From: Chryseobacterium gleum | Lineage (GTDB): Bacteria > Bacteroidota > Bacteroidia > Flavobacteriales_D > Crocinitomicaceae | Assembly (NCBI GenBank): GCA_945888625.1 | Contig: CAMDAH010000018.1 | Coordinates: 1 to 48,041 of the forward strand | Direction of reading: 5' to 3' | DNA length: 48,041 nucleotides | In this document: piece by piece, positions 16,528 to 24,734 of the stretch | Numbering within the stretch: position 1 is the stretch's first letter | Layout: every line of letters starts with the position of its first letter | Translations under genes and position numbers: made by a program | The notes under the pieces: generated by a model | The model's database searches: none | The model's input: only the letters and a program-made list of their open reading frames with translations | Told to the model about the DNA's origin: nothing

Positions 16528-18357
16528 ATGAAGCTTAAACTGCTAATATCTTTGTTTTTTGTTTGTTCCGCGTTTTGCTATTTTACGCAGACGGATAGCG
16601 ATGCGAAACTAGCACAGTACTACTATCAAAATGGTGATTTTGAAAAAGCAACTGTTTATTACCAAAAGCTTTACGCAGTGGATCAATCCAAGCTGATATA
16701 CAACCGATACATAGCGTGTTTAACGGAATTAAAGGAGTATTCCACAGTGGAAAAAACGATTAAAAAGCAAATCACATTAAATAAAAAAGACCTACAATTG
16801 TTGTTGCAGTTAGGCGCTTTTTATGAAACCATTAACGAGCCTAAAAAGTCAAAAAACACTTACAACGAAGTTTTATCTTTGTGTGTGTACAACCCCACGA
16901 ACATTTCGGATGTTTTTCGTTTTTTTATCAATCAAGGTAAAATAGAATTAGCCAAAGATGTTTTAGATCGAGGCAGTAAACAAATGCCCGACTATCCTTT
17001 TCAATTACTTTATGCTGAGTTGTATTTTTCTATGCAAAATAAACAAAAAGCAATTGAGTCTTACCTGGATTTACTGGACAAGTACCCCGAATACAAGGCC
17101 TCTGTTCAATTTGGCCTTGAGGATAAACTAGACTTGTCAGAAAACAGTCAAGATGGGCAAGAATTAAAAAAGGTGTTGCTCGATAAAATCCAAGAGCCAA
17201 ATAGTCGATTCGAACTTACAGAGCTGCTTATTTGGTTATTTTTGCAGAATAAAAATTTCTCTGCAGCTTACATTCAGGTGGTTGCTCTTGATAAACGAAT
17301 GCAAACAATGGGTTTTCAAGTTATGGATTTAGGAAAAATAGCACTTGAAAATGAGTCCTTTGAAATTGCTAGAAAGTGTTTTAATTATGTGATTAATTTG
17401 GGGACCGACTTGCCCTATTTTTTTGAAGCGGAAGCGGCTCTTTTGAATGCACGCTATGTAGAACTTAGCTTTTACAAAGTTTACAGTGATGAGGAGTTGG
17501 AAGCAACTTTAAAAGAGTATAAGAAAGTAATTGATCGAATAGCGAATGCGCGAAAATCAATAACTTTTGTATTAGAATACTCCAAAGTAATGGCCTATTT
17601 TGCTGGAAAAAAAGAAGCCGCTATAACTGTTTTAGAGCAGTTAATGGATACACCGGGAATTTCTGATGTTCAAAAAGCGTCTGTGAAACTATTGTTGGCA
17701 GATGTATATGTTTTAAGCGGAAGGATTTGGGATGCGTCAATCTTGTATATGCAAATAGATAACGACTTCAAGTTTGACGTTATCGGAAATGAGGCAAAGT
17801 ACAAAAATGCCCGTGTTTTTTATTTTGATGGCGAATTTGATTACGCGCAATCGCAGTTAAATGTGTTGAAAGAATCTACCTCGAAGTTAATTGCCAATGA
17901 CGCTATGCAGCTTTCTATTGCCATAACAGATAATTTCGGTTTGGATAGCAATTACCAGGCGATGATGTGGTATGCAACGGCAGACTTATTTTTAGAGCAA
18001 AACCAAATAGATAGTGCGTTTTCCCTTTTTGATAGCATTCAGATAAATTTCCCGTTTCATTCGCTAAACGATGAAATAGTATTTAAGAAAGGACAAGCCA
18101 TGGAAAAGCAAAAAAGATGGACGGAAGCGATCGTATTTTACACCACGCTTTATGAAAAATATGCTTCAGATATTCTCGCTGACGATGCGCTGTTTCGCTT
18201 GGCCAAAATAAATGAGGAGCATATTAAGGACGAAAATAAAGCATTGGAATTTTACAAGGAGCTACTATTCAAGTACAATAGTAGTTTGTATTCTAGCGAA
18301 TCAAGAAATAAAATTAGGGCCTTACGTGGTGATGAAATAATTAAGGATGGCCTATAG
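16528..18357 (+). CDS. Exported TPR-repeat protein
   Basis: A 609-residue protein with a signal peptide (about 1-20) and tetratricopeptide-like repeats along its length: AQYYYQNGDFEKATVYYQKL near 30, DDALFRLAKINEEH near 555, and others. It follows a small lipoprotein gene after one base, suggesting a shared envelope complex, perhaps with that lipoprotein. The last codons overlap the convergent acyl-CoA dehydrogenase gene by six bases, both stops sharing the palindrome CTATAG. Specific function unknown. Confidence 0.75.
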   Translation: MKLKLLISLFFVCSAFCYFTQTDSDAKLAQYYYQNGDFEKATVYYQKLYAVDQSKLIYNRYIACLTELKEYSTVEKTIKKQITLNKKDLQLLLQLGAFYETINEPKKSKNTYNEVLSLCVYNPTNISDVFRFFINQGKIELAKDVLDRGSKQMPDYPFQLLYAELYFSMQNKQKAIESYLDLLDKYPEYKASVQFGLEDKLDLSENSQDGQELKKVLLDKIQEPNSRFELTELLIWLFLQNKNFSAAYIQVVALDKRMQTMGFQVMDLGKIALENESFEIARKCFNYVINLGTDLPYFFEAEAALLNARYVELSFYKVYSDEELEATLKEYKKVIDRIANARKSITFVLEYSKVMAYFAGKKEAAITVLEQLMDTPGISDVQKASVKLLLADVYVLSGRIWDASILYMQIDNDFKFDVIGNEAKYKNARVFYFDGEFDYAQSQLNVLKESTSKLIANDAMQLSIAITDNFGLDSNYQAMMWYATADLFLEQNQIDSAFSLFDSIQINFPFHSLNDEIVFKKGQAMEKQKRWTEAIVFYTTLYEKYASDILADDALFRLAKINEEHIKDENKALEFYKELLFKYNSSLYSSESRNKIRALRGDEIIKDGL

Positions 18358-19548
18358 TTCAGGCATTTCTCTGGTGAAAGAAGGAATGCCTGTAATGTCC
18401 ATTCCAGTAATCAATAGGTGAATGTCATGTGTGCCTTCATAAGTCATAACAGATTCTAAGTTGGCCATATGTCGCATCATAGAGTATTCACTGGTTACGC
18501 CCATACCACCGTGTATTTGTCGTGCAGCTCGAGCCACTTCCATTGCGATTTCAACATTATTTCTTTTCGCCATTGAGATTTGGGCCGTAGTCGCTCTTCC
18601 TTCATTGCGCAATTGACCTAAACGAAACGTTAAAAGTTGTGCCTTGGTTATTTCTGTTAACATTTCTGATAGTTTTTTTTGAACCAGCTGAAAGGCACCG
18701 ATTGGCACCCCAAATTGTATTCTTTCTTTGGAATACCTCACCGCTTGATCATAACAATCCATTGCTGCGCCAATGGCACCCCATGCAATTCCGTATCTAG
18801 CAGAGTCCAAGCAACTTAATGGCGCTCCGAGTCCTGATCTATTTGGTAAAATGTTGGTTTTAGGAACGCGCACATTTTCAAAGATTAACTCACCGGTAGA
18901 TGAGGCCCTAAGGGATAGTTTTCCGTGCATTTCAGGCGTACTGAAGCCTTCCATACCACGCTCTACAATTAACCCATGAATTCTTCCATTTTCATCTTTC
19001 GCCCAAACAACAGCAATCGTTGCAAATGGCGCATTAGAAATCCACATTTTTGCTCCGTTTAATATAACGTGATCGCCATCATCTTTAAAGTTTGACAACA
19101 TTCCTCCTGGGTTGGAACCAAAATCTGGTTCTGTTAAACCAAAACAGCCCATTATTTCACCCGTGGCGAGTTTTGAAAGAAAACGTAATTTCTGATCTTC
19201 AGAACCGTATTTCCAGATTGGATACATCACCAAAGACGATTGCACCGAAGCGGTAGATCGCAGGCCCGAGTCGCAACGCTCCAATTCCTGCATGATAATT
19301 CCGTAAGAAATTTGATCAAGCCCAGAGCCACCGTATTCAACAGGGATGTATGGTCCAAAGGCACCTATTTCTCCTAATCCCTTAAGAAGGTGCATCGGAA
19401 AAGTAGCCTTTTCGTAATGCTCGTCAATTATTGGCGACACTTCTTGTTTTACCCACTGACGTGCAGTATCACGAATTAATTTATGTTCATCAGAGTATAA
19501 ATCATCTAAATTGTAATGATCGGGATGTTTAAATTGGTCTGTTTTCAT
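18352..19548 (-). CDS. Acyl-CoA dehydrogenase, glutaryl-CoA dehydrogenase-like
   Basis: A 398-residue flavoenzyme. Domain order is that of acyl-CoA dehydrogenases: N-terminal helical domain, beta domain with CFGLTEPDFGSNPGGM and KMWISNAP, and C-terminal helices with ERIQFGVPIGAFQLVQ and ARQIHGGMGVTSEY. The catalytic base is the glutamate of TYEGTHDIH (about residue 373), and SGLRSTASVQSSLVMYPI plus the ending GMDITGIPSF resemble glutaryl-CoA dehydrogenase, which converts glutaryl-CoA to crotonyl-CoA in lysine and tryptophan breakdown. A general short-branched substrate cannot be excluded. ATG 19548 gives the family N-terminus. Confidence 0.88.
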   Translation of the reverse strand: MKTDQFKHPDHYNLDDLYSDEHKLIRDTARQWVKQEVSPIIDEHYEKATFPMHLLKGLGEIGAFGPYIPVEYGGSGLDQISYGIIMQELERCDSGLRSTASVQSSLVMYPIWKYGSEDQKLRFLSKLATGEIMGCFGLTEPDFGSNPGGMLSNFKDDGDHVILNGAKMWISNAPFATIAVVWAKDENGRIHGLIVERGMEGFSTPEMHGKLSLRASSTGELIFENVRVPKTNILPNRSGLGAPLSCLDSARYGIAWGAIGAAMDCYDQAVRYSKERIQFGVPIGAFQLVQKKLSEMLTEITKAQLLTFRLGQLRNEGRATTAQISMAKRNNVEIAMEVARAARQIHGGMGVTSEYSMMRHMANLESVMTYEGTHDIHLLITGMDITGIPSFTREMPEL

Positions 19549-19566
19549 TGATTTTAATTTGAAATG

Positions 19567-19574
19567 CAAAGTTA
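19567..19574 (-). promoter_or_regulatory. -7 promoter box of the acyl-CoA dehydrogenase gene
   Basis: Minus strand TAACTTTG, perfect to TAnnTTTG, ends 18 bases before the ATG at 19548. Confidence 0.55.
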
Positions 19575-19610
19575 GTTAATTAATAAAGGTAATTTTAAAC
19601 GCATTCTATT

Positions 19611-19618
19611 TAATTTTG
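19611..19618 (+). promoter_or_regulatory. -7 promoter box of DUF4271-hemD
   Basis: TAATTTTG matches TAnnTTTG and lies 24 bases before the ATG at 19643. The TTG at 19616 that opens the longer frame is inside this box, so it is not the likely start. Confidence 0.55.
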
Positions 19619-19642
19619 GCTTTCCAAATTTTTAACAAATCA

Positions 19643-20317
19643 ATGGCGGAATTGTTATCATTACATCTTCGAGAAACCACAGTTGATTCGATTTGGTTGT
19701 TGAGTTGTTCTTTTTCATTGATACTAATTGCTATTGCTTCCTCTCGACAGGAGCGACTTATAGCGCTTGTTTTAAGTGGGTTCTATCGACTTCAAAAAGA
19801 CGACGCATTCAATCATGACTCCGAAAGAATTAGTCCCTCGACATTTTTTTTGTTAACGATTAACTTTTTCATTGGCGCTTCATTATCCATTTTTTTATTG
19901 TTGGACACAAAAAAGCAACTAACAAACAGTTATTTAATAGCTGTTCTAGCGCCTCTAATTTTAATGCTTTATTGGAAGTCAGGGCAATGGTTAATATTGG
20001 TTCTGGTTGGGAAACACCCAATTATTAGGCAATTAAAGTACCATTTGCGTTTCGCCATTTGTACTGCAGGATTTTTTTTCGTGGTTAGTGCCATTATCAT
20101 TTCATTAAATAAGTCACTATCAGGGTACGTATTTCTTGTTTTATCAATGGGCATTCTATTCACTTGTATCAACAGAATAGGCAAAGGGTTGGTAGCAGCT
20201 TGGTTCAATGGTATTAGGTGGTATTACATTTTGTTGTACTTTTGCGCCGTTGAAGTTTTGCCAATGATAGCTCTTTATGTTTTCTTTGGTAGCAAACTGT
20301 CTTCATTTGTTAAGTAG
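19643..20317 (+). CDS. DUF4271 family membrane protein
   Basis: A 224-residue integral membrane protein with about 6 hydrophobic segments and the conserved-looking stretch KYHLRFAIC before the fourth helix. DUF4271 proteins are found in Bacteroidota, often directly before uroporphyrinogen-III synthase, as here (21 bases apart). The pairing hints at a link to tetrapyrrole metabolism, but no function is established from the sequence. Confidence 0.75.
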   Translation: MAELLSLHLRETTVDSIWLLSCSFSLILIAIASSRQERLIALVLSGFYRLQKDDAFNHDSERISPSTFFLLTINFFIGASLSIFLLLDTKKQLTNSYLIAVLAPLILMLYWKSGQWLILVLVGKHPIIRQLKYHLRFAICTAGFFFVVSAIIISLNKSLSGYVFLVLSMGILFTCINRIGKGLVAAWFNGIRWYYILLYFCAVEVLPMIALYVFFGSKLSSFVK

Positions 20318-20338
20318 CACAACTTTAAACTTTTAGAC

Positions 20339-21088
20339 TTGGCAATAAAAACTATTCTTGTTTCTCAACCTCAACCTGAAGGTGAAAATTCGCCTTATTT
20401 TGACTTAGCAAAAAAATACAAAATCAAGATTGATTTTCGCCCATTTATTAAGGTGGAAGGAATTTCCGTGAAAGAATTTCGCGCCCAAAAAATAAATCTA
20501 GTTGATCATACCGCTATAATTATTACTTCTAAAGTTGCTGTGGATCATTTTTTTAGGATTGCTGAAGAATCTAGATTTACTGTCCCAGAGGAGATGAAAT
20601 ATTTTTGCATTTCTGAAGCTGTGGCACTTTATCTACAAAAATACGTGGCTTATCGTAAACGGAGAATTTTCTTTGGAAAGCAAACAATTGAAGATTTAGT
20701 TGAGGTAATGAAGAAGCATAAATCAGAAAACTTTCTCTTACCGTGCACCGATATTCTTCGAGACAATATACCATCAACCTTAGAACAAAGCAAAATAAGG
20801 TTTTCTAAAACAATTCTCTACCGAACCGTCGCGTCTGATCTTTCAGATTTAGAAAATGTCTACTACGATTTATTAGTCTTTTTTAGTCCTGGAGGGATCG
20901 AGTCATTATTTGTAAACTTTCCTGATTTCAAACAAAATACCACGGCGATTGCTGCTTTTGGCCCCACAACAGCAATGGCAGTCGAAAAGCATAACTTGCG
21001 CCTTGATGTAAATGCACCACACCCTAAAGCACCTTCAATGGTGGGTGCAATTGAGCTTTTTATTATAGAGCAGCTCAAGAAAAAATAA
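20339..21088 (+). CDS. hemD: Uroporphyrinogen-III synthase
   Basis: A 249-residue enzyme that cyclises hydroxymethylbilane to uroporphyrinogen III in haem synthesis. The fold has two Rossmann-like lobes; visible elements are ILVSQPQPEGE at the N-terminus, AIIITSKVAVDHFF, then in the C-terminal lobe YDLLVFFSPGGIESL and AAFGPTTAMAVEKHNL. The family is poorly conserved but these motifs fit. TTG 20339 is the only plausible initiator before the first strand, giving MAIKTILVSQ. Follows the DUF4271 gene. Confidence 0.85.
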   Translation: MAIKTILVSQPQPEGENSPYFDLAKKYKIKIDFRPFIKVEGISVKEFRAQKINLVDHTAIIITSKVAVDHFFRIAEESRFTVPEEMKYFCISEAVALYLQKYVAYRKRRIFFGKQTIEDLVEVMKKHKSENFLLPCTDILRDNIPSTLEQSKIRFSKTILYRTVASDLSDLENVYYDLLVFFSPGGIESLFVNFPDFKQNTTAIAAFGPTTAMAVEKHNLRLDVNAPHPKAPSMVGAIELFIIEQLKKK

Positions 21089-21154
21089 TCGCCCTGCTTT
21101 TGAACAGAAAATCGGTATTCTTTCCGATAAAAGCCCATATTTTTTTATTTTAGT

Positions 21155-21184
21155 TTTGAGTTGTTTAAAAAAACATTAAATTTA
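21155..21184 (+). promoter_or_regulatory. Promoter of the thioredoxin-fold T9SS gene
   Basis: TTTG at 21155-21158 as -33 element, 18-base spacer, and TAAATTTA at 21177-21184 as a -7 box with one mismatch, 21 bases before the ATG at 21206. An alternative perfect box, TAGTTTTG (21151-21158), overlaps the first element. Confidence 0.5.
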
Positions 21185-21205
21185 CATCAACTTAAAAAAA
21201 TTAAC

Positions 21206-22726
21206 ATGAAAAAACTTTTACTATCAGCCTTGTTGCTTTCTGCAACATCCGCTACAACTTTTGCACAGTTGGCGCCTGGAAGCCTTGCTCCAGACTTCAC
21301 TGTAAGTGCTTATCAGTCTTGGTTGTCTACCGCTGGCATGACAAACAATGGTTCTTATAAATTGTATGACTATCTTGATGCTGGCTATACGGTTATTTTA
21401 GATGTTTCTGCAACTTGGTGTGGTCCATGTTGGAATTATCATTTATCAGGTGCATTAGAAGATGCGTATGCTGCACACGGTCCAGCAGGAGCGCCTGGCG
21501 TTGCTGCAAACACAACAGATGACCTTATGGTAATTTGGATTGAGGGCGATGGTGCAACTGCGGATGCTACGATGTTAGACGGATCAGGTAATATTGGCAA
21601 CTGGACAAATCCTAATGCTGCAGGTCAAATACAATTCCCGATGGCGAATCCAATTACGGCTACAGCAAATACAATCAACACAAATTTTAACATTGGTTAT
21701 TTCCCAACAATCTACAAAATTTGTCCGAACCGTGTAGTAACAGAGATTGGCCAAGCAACTGCAGCTGCTATTTATACAGCAGTTGGTTCTTGCCCTCCTC
21801 CAGCTTCAAATCCTGCAGACGTAGCAGCACTTACTTATGAAGGTTCTTTAGTTCATTGCCAAGGGTCTTATACTCCAGAGGTGAAAATTCAAAACAATGG
21901 AACAAGCCCCTTAACTGCTGCAACTGTTACTGTAACTCAAGGTGGAACAACAGTTTCAACTGGAACATATTCTGGAAGTTTAGCTACATATGGTGTTGCA
22001 ACAGTTACTTGTACACCAATTGCAAGTTTCATGGGTGGCGCTTTGGTTGTTACGGTTGCTACAGCAGCTGATGCAAACGCGGCAAACAATGGCGTAAATG
22101 CAACGGTTTCTACTGCATTAGTTGCGGTTAACCAGTATGTAACAGTAAATCTTACTACAGATAGATATGCAGATGAGACTTCTTGGACAATTAAAAATGC
22201 TGCTGGAACAACTGTAGCTTCAGGTAGTGGTTTTGGACCAAATTTAACTGCCGCAGGTCAAACAGTAGAAACGCCAGTTCAGGCTAACTTAACGCCAAAC
22301 ACGTGTTATACATTTGAAATCCTTGACTCTTTCGGAGATGGAATTTGCTGTCAATATGGTGATGGTGGATACACGATTGTTGATGCATCTGGTGCTACTT
22401 TAGCTTCTGGTGGCGAGTTTGGAGATAGCGAGCAGAAAGTATTCAAAACAGGCGTTGCTGGTTTAAATGAAATGGAGACAATCGCATTGAATGTATTCCC
22501 TAACCCAGCATCTGATTTAGTTAATGTTTCTTTTGAAGCAAACAACAATGATTTTTCAGTTTCATTAGTTGATATTCAAGGAAGAACAATCGCTACAAAA
22601 TCATTTACAAATTTAGTAGGTTCTCAATTGGTATCTTTCTCAACAGAAAGTATTGCTAAAGGAAGCTACATCGTTACAGTTACTTCAAATGGAGCAACGA
22701 CTACAAAAAATGTGGTTGTTAGATAA
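21206..22726 (+). CDS. Secreted thioredoxin-fold protein with T9SS type A sorting domain
   Basis: A 506-residue exported protein. Signal peptide 1-20 (ending TTFAQ) from MKKLLLSALL. Residues about 25-190 form a redoxin/thioredoxin-like domain with the redox motif ATWCGPCWNY near 72-77. Next are a CARDB-like adhesion module (EVKIQNNGTSPLTAATVTV) and a beta-sandwich with the DSFGDGICCQYGDGGY motif frequent in T9SS cargo. Residues about 430-506 are the type A sorting domain (NVFPNPASDLVNV, final KNVVVR). It may act as a secreted thiol-disulfide protein, but substrate is unknown. ATG 21206 is chosen for the signal peptide; a hairpin terminator follows. Confidence 0.88.
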   Translation: MKKLLLSALLLSATSATTFAQLAPGSLAPDFTVSAYQSWLSTAGMTNNGSYKLYDYLDAGYTVILDVSATWCGPCWNYHLSGALEDAYAAHGPAGAPGVAANTTDDLMVIWIEGDGATADATMLDGSGNIGNWTNPNAAGQIQFPMANPITATANTINTNFNIGYFPTIYKICPNRVVTEIGQATAAAIYTAVGSCPPPASNPADVAALTYEGSLVHCQGSYTPEVKIQNNGTSPLTAATVTVTQGGTTVSTGTYSGSLATYGVATVTCTPIASFMGGALVVTVATAADANAANNGVNATVSTALVAVNQYVTVNLTTDRYADETSWTIKNAAGTTVASGSGFGPNLTAAGQTVETPVQANLTPNTCYTFEILDSFGDGICCQYGDGGYTIVDASGATLASGGEFGDSEQKVFKTGVAGLNEMETIALNVFPNPASDLVNVSFEANNNDFSVSLVDIQGRTIATKSFTNLVGSQLVSFSTESIAKGSYIVTVTSNGATTTKNVVVR

Positions 22727-22747
22727 GTTGAAAATTAATGTATTATG

Positions 22748-22775
22748 AAAAAGGGGAGCTTGCTCCCCTTTTTTT
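22748..22775. terminator. Rho-independent terminator, bidirectional
   Basis: Perfect 12-base arms at 22748-22759 and 22762-22773 (core GGGGAGC/GCTCCCC) with a TT between, an A-run before and a T-run after, so it can stop transcription from both sides. It sits between the convergent T9SS cargo gene and hflX. Confidence 0.93.
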
Positions 22776-22797
22776 ATTTAATACGATTCGGGTTTTA

Positions 22798-23985
22798 TTA
22801 ATAAAGGAAATTACTATACGGGTAGCGAATACTAAAAACTGTTTTCACCTCCTCATATATGACAGATTTTAACTCTTCTATATTTTCTTTTTCGGTCGCA
22901 GAAATAAAAACACATGTTGTTTTTTGCATTTTAGCCATCCATGTTTTTTTAAGAATCTCGATGCTATTAATTGTCTCGTCTTCATCACCATCTAGTTCTT
23001 GTGGTGAAAAAGCATCAATTTTATTAAAAACAAGAATACTTGGCTTTTCTGTATTATCAATTTCATGAAGCGTCTCATTCACCACATTAAATTGCTCTTC
23101 AAAGTTTGGGTGTGAGAGATCTAAAACATGCACAAGGATATCTGCTTCCCTTACTTCGTCTAGAGTTGATTTAAAAGACTCCACTAATTGCTGAGGTAAT
23201 TTTCGAATGAAACCAACAGTGTCCGTAAGCAAAAATGGAATGTTTTCAATAACGACTTTCCGGACTGTTGTGTCAAGGGTTGCAAACAATTTGTTTTCAG
23301 CAAACACGTCAGATTTCGCCAAGACGTTCATTAGGGTACTTTTTCCAACATTGGTGTACCCAACAAGTGCTACACGAACTAATTGTCCACGATTTCCACG
23401 TTGAATACTCATTTGTTTATCAATGTCTTGAAGCCGTTCTTTCATGAGCGTAATCCGCATTTGAATTATTCTTCGGTCTGTTTCGATTTGCGATTCTCCA
23501 GGCCCCCTAAGTCCAATACCTCCTTTTTGACGCTCGAGGTGGGTCCACATGCGTGTTAATCTCGGCAGCATGTATTGAAGTTGGGCTAATTCTACCTGTG
23601 TTTTGGAATGGAAACTGCTGGCCCGACTTGCGAATATATCAAGAATTAGGATAGGCCTATCAAGCACTTTGCATTCTAATTCTCGTTCTATATTACGTAA
23701 TTGCGAGGGAGATAATTCATCATCAAAAATTACCAATTCAATGTTTGTTGCCTTGATATATTCTCTAATTTCTTCTAGTTTTCCTTTGCCAACATAGGTC
23801 TTTGGATTAGGAAAGGGCAATCGTTGCATGAAGGTGCGTTGTGTGGTAGCGCCAGCTGTTTCTGCCAAGAAGGAAAGTTCGTCTAAATATTCAATGGCAA
23901 TTGCCTCGGTTATATCTGCACTGATAACACCAACCAAAACACAAGCTTCTTCATTCGGCACAGACGTATCATATCCTTCTGTCAA
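22798..23985 (-). CDS. hflX: GTPase HflX
   Basis: A 395-residue ribosome-associated GTPase that splits stalled or heat-damaged ribosomes. The N-terminal HflX domain includes KTYVGKGKLEEI, and the linker GGIGLRGPGESQIETDRR is diagnostic. The G domain shows G1 (GYTNVGKST), G3 (DTVGF) and G4 (NKID). Start ATG 23985 overlaps the cytochrome c stop as ATGA, so it is the last gene of the lepA operon. Length is normal. Confidence 0.97.
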   Translation of the reverse strand: MTEGYDTSVPNEEACVLVGVISADITEAIAIEYLDELSFLAETAGATTQRTFMQRLPFPNPKTYVGKGKLEEIREYIKATNIELVIFDDELSPSQLRNIERELECKVLDRPILILDIFASRASSFHSKTQVELAQLQYMLPRLTRMWTHLERQKGGIGLRGPGESQIETDRRIIQMRITLMKERLQDIDKQMSIQRGNRGQLVRVALVGYTNVGKSTLMNVLAKSDVFAENKLFATLDTTVRKVVIENIPFLLTDTVGFIRKLPQQLVESFKSTLDEVREADILVHVLDLSHPNFEEQFNVVNETLHEIDNTEKPSILVFNKIDAFSPQELDGDEDETINSIEILKKTWMAKMQKTTCVFISATEKENIEELKSVIYEEVKTVFSIRYPYSNFLY

Positions 23986-24311
23986 TGTCTTAATTTTTTA
24001 ACATGATTAATAACCAACTGTATGTTTTCGTTATTTCCAAGTAATTCTTTCATCGGCGGCATCCCATTTTTTCCTTCTGTAATTATTTTCCTGAGTGCCG
24101 CATCATCTAATCTTGACGCGGTTAAATCTTTCGCTCCCGATGCACCTAATTTCCCGTCATCTCCATGGCAAGCTGCGCAATGCATAATGAATAAATTTTC
24201 ACCGACTACTTCTGGGGTATCAGTTGGCCCAGGTTTAACATTATCTCCAGATGAAGAGCAACTTACCACTAAAAGTAGGCAAGAGCAGAAATAAATAATC
24301 CTTAGAACCAT
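23982..24311 (-). CDS. Small c-type cytochrome lipoprotein
   Basis: A 109-residue single-haem cytochrome c. The signal peptide ends in a lipobox with cysteine 18 (LVVSC-S), so it is probably membrane anchored. The haem site is CAACH (45-49), with the axial methionine in GMPPM (84 or 87). It overlaps the upstream membrane-protein gene by ten bases and hflX by four. Likely an electron carrier in the periplasm; its redox partner is not identifiable, though the adjacent histidine-bearing membrane protein is a candidate. Confidence 0.88.
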   Translation of the reverse strand: MVLRIIYFCSCLLLVVSCSSSGDNVKPGPTDTPEVVGENLFIMHCAACHGDDGKLGASGAKDLTASRLDDAALRKIITEGKNGMPPMKELLGNNENIQLVINHVKKLRH

Positions 24312-24730
24312 CCCCCACCAAGATTTGCCCTAAATGGCCAAGGAATAGATAAAAGAATAATGATTAATCCTATCGAATAAAACAAGCGAATTACTTTAAA
24401 TTTATCCGCATCATTTTCTTTTCTTTTCGCTTTGCTATATCCGATAGTAATTAAAATAATTGCCAATAACATACCGGCCAAATGTTCCATGCCATAAAAA
24501 CGCAGCAATGGTTCTTTCATCCATCCAGCGGTAAATTGCACTTTCGCGGAGGTGAAGTATTGAATCAACCCGATTACCAATTGAATGTGCAGGGTTAACA
24601 TGGCAAATAGATTAACCATTTTATGCTTTTTTTCAAAGCGTTTAGCTGAAAAGGCGCTGGCAATAGCCCAAATTAGTAAGATTAGGGCAACCCATCTTAA
24701 TCCTGAGTGCAAGTGATTGATAATTTCCAT
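24302..24730 (-). CDS. Four-helix membrane protein, possibly cytochrome b-like
   Basis: A 142-residue protein with four hydrophobic helices (about 11-29, 37-58, 82-99, 113-129). Histidines lie near helix ends (6, 8, 36, 48, 83), including HLHSGLRW at the start, which could bind haem as in small b-type cytochromes; this is inference. The following gene encodes a c-type cytochrome and overlaps by ten bases, supporting a redox pairing. It starts four bases after the lepA stop. Confidence 0.6.
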   Translation of the reverse strand: MEIINHLHSGLRWVALILLIWAIASAFSAKRFEKKHKMVNLFAMLTLHIQLVIGLIQYFTSAKVQFTAGWMKEPLLRFYGMEHLAGMLLAIILITIGYSKAKRKENDADKFKVIRLFYSIGLIIILLSIPWPFRANLGGGWF

Positions 24731-24734
24731 ACGT

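Noticed and set aside
19616..19642. TTG 19616 as start of the DUF4271 protein
   Set aside because: The codon is part of the promoter -7 box TAATTTTG, so it would precede the transcript; ATG 19643 fits.
21089..21150. Hairpin ATCGG...CCGAT after hemD as a terminator
   Set aside because: Only five paired bases with an eight-base loop and no adjacent T-run; too weak to call.
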